A stretch of DNA of 64,000 bases from an uncultured Eubacteriales bacterium (GCA_900549545.1 URPA01000005.1:1-64000); one strand, 5' to 3'. Shown: positions 17,101 to 24,771, counted from the first letter of the stretch. Program-made: numbers and translations. The notes: generated by a model not told the origin, from the sequence alone.

Positions 17101-18151
17101 CTGTTAATGTTATTTCTTTTGACCATTTGTTTACTGTAGGATCACTGAAAACTCCTATAGCCTTATCGTCAAGCTCAGCTGTAACTTTGCCATTATGGCC
17201 ATTTCCATCAAACTTGTAGCCAATAACAAAAGAAAAATCTCCGCTTGAATTCAGCTTAACAGTCTGCGTAAGGTCATTGCTATCTACTTGAATGATATGA
17301 TCGCCCTCCGGTATGGTGGACGCTGCTAATTTAAGGGTAAAAGCGGCGGTGCTGTTCTCGTGGTTATCGTCACCTGCCACGGTAGCGGTCAGTTTATATT
17401 CTCCGGCTTCTTTCATCGTCAGAGTGAGCACACCGGCATTATAAGCATAAGAATAGCTGGACGCATCAATTTCGGTGTCTTCTGCCTTCAGTTCGAAGCT
17501 GATCAGGCCCGCGGTAGTTCCTTCGGTATAGGCCTCGGTTATATTGACCGTTGTTGTGTATGTATCAGCCGTGATCGTGTCCGAGATCTCAGCGTTATGC
17601 TCGATAGCAGCTCCGTCTTTATCGGTAAAGGTGATCGTTTTATCTGACTCCGCCTTCGCAATGGTAACACTGACAGGGCCTTCGGTAGTTACTGTCCCGT
17701 CCTCTGCTGTGATACTTGCCATGATCTCATATGTACCGGCAGCAATCACTTTTACAGCAGTTATGTCGTCGACCGGCTGCGCCGTGACATCAACGCCGTC
17801 CTTAGTAACCGTGTACTTTGCAGTGTAGTTTTCCTTGACCTCAGCCGCAGTAATAAGCTGCTTCTCGGTTCCATCGTACACAAGTCCCTCTGCCGGGGTC
17901 ATGGTCACTATCGGATCGGTCGTCGTATCCCCTGCGTCGAGCGGGGTGGTCTCGTCCTTGATGTCCTCGGTCTGTTTGGTTTCCTTCTGCTCGCCGTCGG
18001 CAGGCGCTGTGACGTCTGTCGTCTGGTCGGGCGCGGGCGTCTCCTCAGCGAACGCGCTGACGGCGGTGAAGGGCAGCATGCCCGCCACCATCACGAACGT
18101 CAACGCAATGGCAAGCAAACGCTTAATGCTTTCTTTGCTTTTTCTGCTCAT
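14120..18151 (-). CDS. Large Ig-like surface protein with C-terminal anchor helix
   Basis: 1343 residues, ATG at 18151 behind AAGGAG. A signal peptide (residues 1-35, basic start, hydrophobic core, AFAEE end) is followed by an acidic Thr-rich stretch and about nine Ig-like beta-sandwich repeats rich in SGNTT, DKAGNE and DKANNT-type motifs. Near the C-terminus a hydrophobic helix (about 1309-1330) precedes KKKKTGGEEE. There is no LPxTG, so it is membrane-anchored, not sortase-linked. It lies between signalling genes and the secretion core. It could be the outer-face partner of this variant, filling the place of EsaA, but there is no sequence evidence for that. The middle of the gene is visibly AT-richer than its ends. 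Confidence 0.85.
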   Translation of the reverse strand: MSRKSKESIKRLLAIALTFVMVAGMLPFTAVSAFAEETPAPDQTTDVTAPADGEQKETKQTEDIKDETTPLDAGDTTTDPIVTMTPAEGLVYDGTEKQLITAAEVKENYTAKYTVTKDGVDVTAQPVDDITAVKVIAAGTYEIMASITAEDGTVTTEGPVSVTIAKAESDKTITFTDKDGAAIEHNAEISDTITADTYTTTVNITEAYTEGTTAGLISFELKAEDTEIDASSYSYAYNAGVLTLTMKEAGEYKLTATVAGDDNHENSTAAFTLKLAASTIPEGDHIIQVDSNDLTQTVKLNSSGDFSFVIGYKFDGNGHNGKVTAELDDKAIGVFSDPTVNKWSKEITLTVNKANLDNLAELIGDEGFTFDLTIKKAASGALWTPSPADFVKVTVTVKYGTKTLEEGDYSIDGGKLTDDGWYVKDGDVKPVLNCTGLTVSGTLGGEFNNSIELPDGEGVQVFVKETDTGIISKCALPVNADCNGPVTTIDQSEISVWETIWNNISFGSTKPNTTEITISSEDAASGVKEIHVLLRSSSMKKYNNAIAAKMKEKPILPENATDEEKQTYDEEHKAWKAELDAITFESTLGDATDSNLIAPEEIGAKKVESKFSVESGQIYQIEFWAVDMLGNEGEHHTTRNFDEKKVYDYLLVDNDPPVITIESSKPDATNGNTSYFGESYFNSAEKVTVTATVDEANYDLIKEGNSGKALEISVTKDGGTEAIATVADTKKEGKFGREVSYDLSLDGKYTVTATCTDPSGNTTTESMTIVIDTKKPDPSIALPKEAPENKYTGDANTFYFNEDIGFALNAGDANPGTEMEVAPWKDAAFDKVSLSDGTGTYMVTKDGEYKFSLKHTDAAKNTREKEDSITYIRDTVKPTVAVDLGGAARVEGDTHYYNGAINATINVTEKYFDAGLIETKVDGTGRDVAFKTNADTNVSTSPVTITGDGEHRLSVSGSDKAGNEMEAYNSPRLVIDTTIHAPVIGGVANGKAYKDKDIAVNVTGDDTNLDAITVKITKATKDGTETVYSVSEANRSFTYAVPAGQAADGVYTVEATIRDKANNTAAAQTVTFTVNRFGSVYEFGTGVSDINGSHVKAVDNDIVISEYSVNKLKTPLEDNVKISINGKPVSSADVKVQEEHRAGGWYKYTYVIAATSFADDGYYKVEVSSTDSESGKTSGTARYADMGLAFFKDGTKPMIESVLGMEKPTYNENEHSIDFDVYDAIGLASVKVYVDGKEVFSQTDFEDASAFSGKIVLGELSSRQHIRFEIEDLAGNITNTDDDIEPFAPEFEFVPDITVSTNFFVRWYAQPGLFWGTVIGGAALIALVVILIAKKKKTGGEEE

Positions 18152-18152
18152 T

Positions 18153-18629
18153 TCAATTTTCTCTCCTTGTCTTCAACTTTTTGATAAGATGATATATTCT
18201 CCCGTTAAAAAGGCTGTGCATTATCAGTGAAAAAACCGTGACCGCGATAAGCGCGAAGGTGAGTATATCGCCGCCGGATTTTATCAGGACGACAGCCGTC
18301 GCTATGATAGAGGCAGGCAGCAGAATGTCAAAAACCGCCGCTGTGCCGTTAGAAAAGAAGCTTAAAATGCCGGGTGGGTGGGCGCGGATGTACTTGGCCT
18401 GCGGGTTCGAGGCACAGACCGTTCTGGCATAGCCCGCCGCCTTTATGAGGAAAATGAACCCGGCCGCAAGCGCCGCCCAGAACAAAAGGCCGTTTATCAC
18501 AAAGCCCGCTCTTCTGAGCTTATCCGAAAGATAATACGGCAGGGGCATCAGCCCGAAGGTCAGCGAAAAGACGCTGAAACTGATGACGCATTTATAAAAG
18601 CTGCCCCTCAGTTTGCGCATAACTGTCAA
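18153..18629 (-). CDS. Small membrane protein, four predicted helices
   Basis: 158 residues. The best start is TTG at 18629: GGAGGT lies 6 bases upstream and the TTGA overlaps the stop of the preceding gene by 4 bases; an ATG three codons later is too far from that site. Four hydrophobic segments (about 14-34, 43-63, 92-112, 119-139) and a basic tail are visible. Not assigned to a family. Tight coupling to the T-x-x-L repeat protein suggests a shared complex. Confidence 0.75.
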   Translation of the reverse strand: MTVMRKLRGSFYKCVISFSVFSLTFGLMPLPYYLSDKLRRAGFVINGLLFWAALAAGFIFLIKAAGYARTVCASNPQAKYIRAHPPGILSFFSNGTAAVFDILLPASIIATAVVLIKSGGDILTFALIAVTVFSLIMHSLFNGRIYHLIKKLKTRREN

Positions 18630-19387
18630 CGGATGACCTCCTCAGTGTGAATCAGAATCACACTTTCAAGAATCGCCCAGCCGTTTTCCTCAAGCGGCGT
18701 CTTTTGCGGCATGCTGTCGGTGAGCAGCTCTGTCTCCGCTTCGACCGGCGTCAGGATTGAGGTCTCCTCGCTCTCCGCGGGCTTTTCGGGCTCCGCCGCC
18801 GCCTGCTCCAGAGCGGCTGTCTCCGGCAGCTCGTCCTCCGTCAGCGGGGCCGTCTCGCCAAAGTCATCCAGCGGGGCCGTCTCGCCAAAGTCATCCGGCG
18901 CGGCGGGGGCGCCCATGCCGTTATCATCAAGCGGCGTGGTCTCCTCCATGCCGGGCTCATTGAGCGGCGTAGTCTCCTCCATGCCGGACTCATTGAGCGG
19001 CGTGGTCTCCTCCATGCCTGGCTCATTGAGCGGGGTGGTCTCGTCTGAGCCGAAGTCATCGAGCGGGGTGGTCTCATCCGCGCCGAAGCCGTCGAGCGGC
19101 AGGGTCTCATCCGAGCCGACGCCCCCTGCGGCCGTATTATTCAGCCGCATTGACTTTGTCAGCGTGGCGCGCTGCTCATTCACGCGCCCGGGAGTGAAGG
19201 CCTTATCCCCGCTGCGCTCATTGGCGGAGCGGATTTTCGCGATGTTTTTCTTTGCCGTGCGCCCGGACAAATCGCCTATGACCTCCGGGATTTTGAACAG
19301 GAAGAAGAACAAAACCGCAAGCGCGAGGCACAGCCCCGCCGCAGCGTAAGCTACGATGGACAAAGTTGAAAATGTTTGTGCTGTCAC
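18626..19387 (-). CDS. Membrane protein with eleven T-x-x-L phospho-motif repeats
   Basis: 253 residues, GTG at 19387 overlapping the kinase stop by 4 bases. A single helix (9-31) is followed by a basic stretch, placing the 220-residue tail in the cytoplasm. The tail carries Thr followed by Leu at +3 at residues 95, 106, 117, 128, 139, 150, 170, 179, 190, 209 and 219, each Thr preceded by Glu (for example EETTPL, GETAPL, EETSIL). The first six are exactly 11 residues apart. Because the second Thr is not kept in all copies but E-T-x-x-L is, the first Thr is the likely phospho-site. Phospho-Thr with a +3 aliphatic residue is a known FHA ligand. Kinase, phosphatase and FHA proteins are encoded alongside, so this looks like a multivalent scaffold. 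Function inferred. Confidence 0.8.
   Translation of the reverse strand: MTAQTFSTLSIVAYAAAGLCLALAVLFFFLFKIPEVIGDLSGRTAKKNIAKIRSANERSGDKAFTPGRVNEQRATLTKSMRLNNTAAGGVGSDETLPLDGFGADETTPLDDFGSDETTPLNEPGMEETTPLNESGMEETTPLNEPGMEETTPLDDNGMGAPAAPDDFGETAPLDDFGETAPLTEDELPETAALEQAAAEPEKPAESEETSILTPVEAETELLTDSMPQKTPLEENGWAILESVILIHTEEVIR
18890..19115 (-). repeat. 33-bp coding tandem repeats (E-T-T-P-L units)
   Basis: Imperfect 33-bp units with a recurring gcggggtggtctc-like core encode the 11-residue phospho-motif repeats of the adjacent membrane protein. Confidence 0.85.
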
Positions 19388-21078
19388 TTTCCTTTCGCCT
19401 CACTTCCTACCATATCCCAGTTCTCTATGCTTTCCCGGTAGCTTGCATAGTTGTCCAGAATCTCGTTGCGCATGGCCATAGCGCCCTCCTTATGGGGCTG
19501 CACGCTGCTTGCCTCGTTATAGATTTTGTCAAGCAGCTCAAGGACAGTATCCTTATCTATTCCAAGCTGACTCATCGTGGGCCGCTGGTCGTTGAGCAGC
19601 GAGAACACCGTGTTATACAGGGAGAGCTTTGTATACGCGTCGGTGTTGCCGATAGCGTCAACGGATTGGTTCATGACCTCTATCAGCTCCTCATAGTCGG
19701 CCTGGGAGGCCTCCGCGACGCTTGCGCTCTCGAAAATGAAGTCCTTATTGAACTTGCAGACCTGATAGAAGCAATCCGATGCCTGCCTGTGTTCAAAATC
19801 CACGTTCATCAGCCGCTCATCCGTGGCGTTGGCCCTGAAGAACTGGTAGGCCTTGTTGACCCGGTCCCTGAACACGTTCTGCTCCCCGTTGCCGGGGCTG
19901 TAATAGCTGAAGTACAGCGCGCCGATGCGGTAATTCAGCTCCGCGATGTCCGCCGGGGTGTTGCCCGCGTCGGCCAGCATGTCGTCAATTGTCTTGGTCG
20001 AGTATATCGCGCTGAGCTTCGCATTCTCCGCGACGCCGAAGCTCGCCGAATCCCCGTAATACTCAACAAGCTTCTCCACGCCCTCCGCGCGGTCAGGGTA
20101 GATATCAATACCGGCGAGGATGTTCTCCTCGATGTTGCTGTTGATAAGCTTGTCAAACTGGTTGTTGTTTATCTTCGTCGCCTGATTTGCGCACAGGATG
20201 CCGCTCAGCGCGAAGACAAGGCTTAATGCGAGCGCCCCGAAGAAGGTCCACAGCCTGCGCTTCTGCTTGCGCTTATGGCCCTTGGTGACAAGCTCCGGGT
20301 GCTGGAGGTCGTACATGAGGTCCGCGCAGGACTGGTATCTGTTTTCAGCCGCGGGCTGCACGCATTTTTCAATGATCGCCTCTATTCCGTCTGAAATCTT
20401 CTGATTCCAGTAGCGCACCGGGTGGTATTCGTAATCCCGCGCTCTCGGGTCAAGCCCCGTGAGCATATGGTGCATGGTCATGCCCAGCGCGTAGATGTCG
20501 GAGCGGGGGTCGGTGCGGCCATTGTACTGCTCGGGCGGAGCGTAGCCCCTCGTGCCGAGCACGGTGGTATCGGCCATGTCCTGCTTAAACTCGCGGGCTA
20601 TGCCGAAGTCGATAATCTTGATGTTGCCGTCGGGCTTGAGCATGACGTTGCCCGGCTTCATATCGCGGTAGATTATCGGCGGGCGCTGGGAATGGAGGTA
20701 GGACAGGACGTCGCATATCTGCATGGCCCACTCCAGAACCTGCTCCTCCGGCTGCGCGCCGTACTCGTTGATTATCTTGTCCAGCGATTCACCTTCGATA
20801 TAGTCCATGACGACGCAGAAGGTCTCGCCCTGGTCGATTATGTCCTGAATATGGGGCAGCGCGCCATGGTCCAGCGACTTCATCAGGTTCGCTTCCGCCT
20901 GAAGGCTGTGGCTGTACATATCGTCGTTGGCGTCGCGCCCGGAGCGCCTGATTTCCTTGACCGCCCACTGCTTGTTCATGTTCTTGTCCATCGCGAGGAA
21001 CACAGTGGACATGCCGCCATGGCCTATCTCTTTAAGTATCTCGTAGCGGCCGTTAAAAATATCGCCTATTCTAATCAC
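19384..21078 (-). CDS. Transmembrane Ser/Thr protein kinase (PknB-like)
   Basis: 564 residues, GTG at 21078 behind AGGTGA. The kinase domain (about 11-270) has the glycine loop GHGGMSTV (19-26), catalytic Lys41 in WAVKEIR, YRDMKPGNVM with Asp139, IDFG (156-159) and an activation loop with TTVLGTRGYAPPEQ, so it should be active. A basic segment and one membrane helix (about 282-302) follow. The outer 260 residues are helical (TPR-like appearance) and contain no PASTA repeats, so the signal sensed differs from that of classical PrkC/PknB. It is paired with a PP2C gene 11 bases upstream and followed by the T-x-x-L repeat protein, its probable substrate. Confidence 0.93.
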   Translation of the reverse strand: MIRIGDIFNGRYEILKEIGHGGMSTVFLAMDKNMNKQWAVKEIRRSGRDANDDMYSHSLQAEANLMKSLDHGALPHIQDIIDQGETFCVVMDYIEGESLDKIINEYGAQPEEQVLEWAMQICDVLSYLHSQRPPIIYRDMKPGNVMLKPDGNIKIIDFGIAREFKQDMADTTVLGTRGYAPPEQYNGRTDPRSDIYALGMTMHHMLTGLDPRARDYEYHPVRYWNQKISDGIEAIIEKCVQPAAENRYQSCADLMYDLQHPELVTKGHKRKQKRRLWTFFGALALSLVFALSGILCANQATKINNNQFDKLINSNIEENILAGIDIYPDRAEGVEKLVEYYGDSASFGVAENAKLSAIYSTKTIDDMLADAGNTPADIAELNYRIGALYFSYYSPGNGEQNVFRDRVNKAYQFFRANATDERLMNVDFEHRQASDCFYQVCKFNKDFIFESASVAEASQADYEELIEVMNQSVDAIGNTDAYTKLSLYNTVFSLLNDQRPTMSQLGIDKDTVLELLDKIYNEASSVQPHKEGAMAMRNEILDNYASYRESIENWDMVGSEAKGK

Positions 21079-21089
21079 AATCTGTCACC

Positions 21090-21851
21090 TCATTCTGTTT
21101 TTATGAGGATAACAGAAATGTTATCTCTCTCTCTTCTTTTCTTGACCAGTGTTATCAGATACTTGGCGTTGTTGTGCATGGCCTCCTTATTGAGGAGGTT
21201 TATCGGGTTGAGCGAGTCAAATATCTCCGCCGGTGTTATCTCATGCCGGAAGCCGTCCGAGCAGAGCATATATGCCCCCTTGCGGGTTCTGCCGTAAATC
21301 ATATCCGGCCTCATGTTTCTCGACGCGCCGACGCACTGCAAAAGTATGCTGCGCCGCCTGTCGGTCCGCGCCTGCTCCTCTGTCATGTTCCCGCGCTCAA
21401 CCTCACGGGCGACAAAGGTCTGGTCCTTCGTCAGCAGGTCGAGCGACGGCCCTATGTAATAGGCTCTCGAATCGCCCACGTGCATGATGACGTACTCCTC
21501 GCCGATGAAAAGCATGCCGGTGAAGGTCGTCCCCATGCTCTCGTTGGGGTCTGTGAGATACGCCATGATCTCCGCGTTGAGCCGGTGCAAAAGCCGCTCC
21601 ATATCCGCCCCGATTTCCGGCAGCGTTACGCTGGCCGCCAGCTCCGGGAGGGAAGTTTCAAACCATTTGTCAAAAGCCCGGATAACATGGGCGCTGGCAA
21701 GCTCGCCCTTTGAAAGGCCGCCCATGCCGTCGCAAATGATTGCCATCAGGACCTCTCCGCGCGGCGTCTGCGCGTGCTTTATGAGGATGCTGTCCTGATT
21801 TATCGGCTTGACAATTCCCGCGTCAGTGTCTGCCGTTGCAATAAAACGCAT
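21090..21851 (-). CDS. PP2C-type Ser/Thr phosphatase
   Basis: 253 residues, ATG at 21851 behind GGAGCGGAGG. It shows the metal-binding PP2C motifs in order: ATADTDAG and NQDS near the start, ICDGMGG (about 38-44), VGDSRAYY, CSDGFRHE and DNISVI near the end. It is soluble and would remove phosphate from Thr residues set by the adjacent kinase. Kinase-phosphatase pairs of this type are standard in Firmicutes, but here the pair belongs to a secretion locus rather than to the ribosome/cell-wall cluster. Confidence 0.94.
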   Translation of the reverse strand: MRFIATADTDAGIVKPINQDSILIKHAQTPRGEVLMAIICDGMGGLSKGELASAHVIRAFDKWFETSLPELAASVTLPEIGADMERLLHRLNAEIMAYLTDPNESMGTTFTGMLFIGEEYVIMHVGDSRAYYIGPSLDLLTKDQTFVAREVERGNMTEEQARTDRRRSILLQCVGASRNMRPDMIYGRTRKGAYMLCSDGFRHEITPAEIFDSLNPINLLNKEAMHNNAKYLITLVKKRRERDNISVILIKTE

Positions 21852-21868
21852 TTTCCTCCGCTCCTTTA

Positions 21869-23128
21869 TCAGTCAGTAAGTGTAAAGTCTTCGTTGGCAA
21901 GCCTGATGCGCGAGTTCTTGTTTATCTCAACCTCAACTCCGACCGGGATGGGTTCGTCATTTACAAACGTGCGGTTTTTGGAGTTCTTGTCCACAATAAA
22001 GTATCTTCCGCCCTTGTTTATGATATCCGCGTGGCTGCGGCTTATCGCGTTGTTGTTCGCTATGAAATAGTCAACATATTCGCGCTCCTTGCCCACTCTG
22101 AACACGGGCTTGTTTATCTCCACGGTCTCGCCTGTGGACACTCTTGTGAGCTTCATATACTTGACCGCCGGGGCTCTGCCATTGCGCGAGTAGGTGTCCG
22201 AATTATCCAGGAAGGTCGTCTCCATCTCCTCGACCTGGCCGTTTTGCGCCGGGGTGAGCAGCGAGGTGTCATAGCTGTCGTCAAGCACGCCGGTCTGCGA
22301 ATAGTCATCGTTGAGAAGGCCGGTCGCGTCATAGTCGTTGTTGCCCGGCTGTCTGCCGGCATAGCCCGTGCTCTGGTACGCGCTGCCAACGCTCTGGGGC
22401 TGCGGCCGGTTATTCTGCGGGGTATACACGGTCTGATAGGCGTCGCTGCCGGGATAGCGCGGGCCGCTCTGGGCGCTGTAAGTGCTCTGAGGCTGCGGCC
22501 TGTCGTTGTAGTGCCGGTACTGCTCGCGCCTGTCGTCGGTGAGAAAGCCGCTGTTGCCGAGGGTCAGCTTTTTGACCTGGGCCATTGTCGAGGGCGACAC
22601 CTTGTCGATATACCCGCTGACCTTGTCCGCGTCAAAGTACGGCATCTCCTCAAGGAACTTGGAAAACGAGGATACCGTTACGGAGGCGTCCCTCGTGTCA
22701 AGGCGGGTCATGGATATAACGGTGTCGATAAACTGCCGCAGGTCTATGTAAAACGTGCTCACAACAATGGGCATGTACAAAAACCAGAGCTGCTTTGTCG
22801 CGCCGTTAATATAGACATAGTTGGGGTCGAGCACCAGATTGCACATGGCAAGCCCGTTTTTCTTCATGTCCTTTGCCATTTCCGTTATCTGCGCGATAAT
22901 GAAAAACAGCTCATTTGCCGAAATGGGCATTTTCAGCCTCTCGGGCAGCGCGACTCCCAGCGGCCCGACATATTCAAACTGCCGCTGCTTGGCCGATACC
23001 ACCTTCATCAGGCCCCGCAGATTTTTTGTGGAAAGCATTTCATATTCTCTTGCGTTGACGGTATAGCCCGCGTCGAGCTTCAGTCTGACAATATTCTGCC
23101 CGTTTTTTGCTGATGCTTTGATTTTCAT
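21869..23128 (-). CDS. DUF6382-like plus FHA protein with T-x-x-L linker
   Basis: 419 residues, first gene of the secretion operon. The N-terminal domain (about 1-195) contains LVLDPNYVYINGATKQLWF, shared in pattern with the 300-residue FHA protein of this locus. A Gln/Tyr/Asp-rich linker holds four Thr residues with Leu at +3 (T269, T279, T288, T304). The C-terminal FHA domain (about 325-419) has VGKEREY, ISRSHADI and DKNSKNRTFVN, so the Ser and His are intact and Lys replaces Arg. The kinase could phosphorylate the linker, giving self-binding or binding to other FHA domains, as known for GarA/OdhI. That mechanism is inferred. Confidence 0.88.
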   Translation of the reverse strand: MKIKASAKNGQNIVRLKLDAGYTVNAREYEMLSTKNLRGLMKVVSAKQRQFEYVGPLGVALPERLKMPISANELFFIIAQITEMAKDMKKNGLAMCNLVLDPNYVYINGATKQLWFLYMPIVVSTFYIDLRQFIDTVISMTRLDTRDASVTVSSFSKFLEEMPYFDADKVSGYIDKVSPSTMAQVKKLTLGNSGFLTDDRREQYRHYNDRPQPQSTYSAQSGPRYPGSDAYQTVYTPQNNRPQPQSVGSAYQSTGYAGRQPGNNDYDATGLLNDDYSQTGVLDDSYDTSLLTPAQNGQVEEMETTFLDNSDTYSRNGRAPAVKYMKLTRVSTGETVEINKPVFRVGKEREYVDYFIANNNAISRSHADIINKGGRYFIVDKNSKNRTFVNDEPIPVGVEVEINKNSRIRLANEDFTLTD

Positions 23129-23239
23129 CCTCGTTCTCCCTCTATCATATCTGTTGCGCTGCCGCGTCCCTGCCGCTCACAGCGGCGGGCGGCTCGCGCG
23201 CCGGTGAGCCCACTGCGCCTATTTTTGACACTCTGCCAC

Positions 23240-23245
23240 AGTATA
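23240..23245 (-). promoter_or_regulatory. Extended -10 of the secretion operon
   Basis: On the minus strand the sequence TGTTATACT gives an extended -10 (TATACT at 23240-23245), with no good -35 at 16-18 bp upstream. That is typical of promoters needing an activator. It would start transcription near 23233, about 105 bases before the first gene. Confidence 0.5.
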
Positions 23246-23278
23246 ACATTATTATTTGCGCGCTTGTTTGGCAGGGGA

Positions 23279-23310
23279 ATAATTTGCACTTTTTTGGGCA
23301 TAATTTGCAC
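23279..23310. promoter_or_regulatory. Direct repeat with 21-bp period, probable LytTR operator
   Basis: ATAATTTGCAC occurs at 23279-23289 and again at 23300-23310, a 21-bp period equal to two helical turns. LytTR-family regulators bind direct repeats with this spacing. A LytTR response regulator is encoded 1.5 kb away on the plus strand. The repeats lie about 45-77 bp upstream of the predicted start of the secretion operon and also upstream of the sensor-kinase gene. Confidence 0.6.
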
Positions 23311-23449
23311 CCCCACTTTTAGTCAATTATTTTTTGGAACTTTTTTCGGACTTTTCTCTGTACATCCGCGAAAAATGATGATATTATTATTTCGATTGGA
23401 ATTATCCTATGCTGTAAAAAATTTTACTTTCACTGGGAGCCGCATACTT

Positions 23450-24760
23450 ATGTCCGAGCTTTTTCAATGGTATTTTGAGACAACTCACACCACATGGATT
23501 ACATATATCGTTGAACTGCTTTACTATTCCATGTGGTTTGTCGTTTTAAACGCAACACTCCCCATGCGCTTCAAGCGCTGGATAAGCATTCTTGTAGAGA
23601 TTATTCTTGCCACGATTGTTTTTCCCTTCGCGGCTCATCTTCTGCCATATATGTCGGTACTGAGAACAGTTTTTACTTACGCGCTCCTTTTCTCGTTTTG
23701 TTTTTTGATTTTCAAAGGCTCCAAAGCCAAAGTCTGCCTGACGCTTGTTCTTTTGCAGATGGTCTCCGTGTTGAACGAGCTGATTGGCAGCGCGCTCTAT
23801 TTCCCGAATGAGGTTCTCGCCGACAGTCTGGATAAGCTGAGCACGCAGGAGCTTTTACTTCATACATATCTTCCGTATATGACCTTGTCATGTATCTCGT
23901 ATCTGCTGCTGTATCTGTTCCTTAACCGTGTGCGTTTCAGCCTCCGCATTCGCGACTGCCTGCTGCTGATGCTCTATCCGCTCAGCCAGGTGGTGCTTAT
24001 ATCGGGCTGGCTGAAGGTTCTGACCTATGACAGAAGCACCGCAAGCTCCGCGCTGTTTATCGTGATGGTCGTGTTCTGTCTGGCGGCCGATTTCGCGCTT
24101 CTGGCTATCATCGGCAGCGTCGCCCGCCGGGCGCAGCTTGAAAGTGAAAACCTCCTGCTCGAGCAGCAGCTTGTGCAGCAGGAGAAGCATTATGAGGCCC
24201 TGACGGCTCAATACGACAGCGTCCGCATCATGCGGCACGATATTTCAAAGCATATTGACGCGGTGGAGGGCCTGATAAGCCGCGGCGAGCAGGATGAGGC
24301 CCTGCAATATATTGCGGAGCTCAACCAGACCTGGCACAAGGTCCCCGCCTGCTTCTGCCAGCACCCGGTGGCTGATGCCTTCCTCTCCAGCCAGATAAGC
24401 GCCGCCGAGGCAGCGGGCATAAAGACCGAGTTTACCGGCAATATCCGCCCTGACATCGCCGTGAGCAGCATCGACCTTATCCGCAGCCTCGGCAACCTTC
24501 TGGAAAACGCTTATGAAAGCTGCAAGCTCAGCCAGGGCGGTCCTGTGAGTCTCAGCTGTGCTGAATCCGGCGGCTGCCTTGTAATAATCACCGAAAACCC
24601 GGCGGAGCCGCAGCCTGTCAAGCGCGAAAAGCGCATCCCGAGTCTGGAGCGGGGCATAGGAACGCGTGTTCTGTCGGATATTGCGCGCAAGTATGACGGC
24701 AGCTTCAGCGCCGGGCAGGACGGCAGCCTCTACCGCGCGTGCTTAGTGTTAAAAGCGTGA
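23450..24760 (+). CDS. AgrC/GHKL-type sensor histidine kinase
   Basis: 436 residues from ATG at 23450 (MSELFQWYF) behind GGGAG; the frame is open further upstream but those residues look like translated intergenic DNA. Six or so membrane helices fill residues 1-210. A coiled coil leads to IMRHDISKHIDAVEG (phospho-accepting His), then the N-box LGNLLENAYES and a C-terminal GIGTRVLSDIA glycine box. This is the layout of quorum/peptide-sensing kinases. The response regulator gene follows 11 bases later. No precursor peptide gene was seen nearby. Confidence 0.9.
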   Translation: MSELFQWYFETTHTTWITYIVELLYYSMWFVVLNATLPMRFKRWISILVEIILATIVFPFAAHLLPYMSVLRTVFTYALLFSFCFLIFKGSKAKVCLTLVLLQMVSVLNELIGSALYFPNEVLADSLDKLSTQELLLHTYLPYMTLSCISYLLLYLFLNRVRFSLRIRDCLLLMLYPLSQVVLISGWLKVLTYDRSTASSALFIVMVVFCLAADFALLAIIGSVARRAQLESENLLLEQQLVQQEKHYEALTAQYDSVRIMRHDISKHIDAVEGLISRGEQDEALQYIAELNQTWHKVPACFCQHPVADAFLSSQISAAEAAGIKTEFTGNIRPDIAVSSIDLIRSLGNLLENAYESCKLSQGGPVSLSCAESGGCLVIITENPAEPQPVKREKRIPSLERGIGTRVLSDIARKYDGSFSAGQDGSLYRACLVLKA

Positions 24761-24771
24761 AAGGAGCCGCC

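Noticed and set aside
23204..23449. Longer form of the sensor kinase starting at 23204
   Set aside because: The added residues cross the proposed operator and promoter region and lack a ribosome site; the ATG at 23450 fits the usual start before the first membrane helix.
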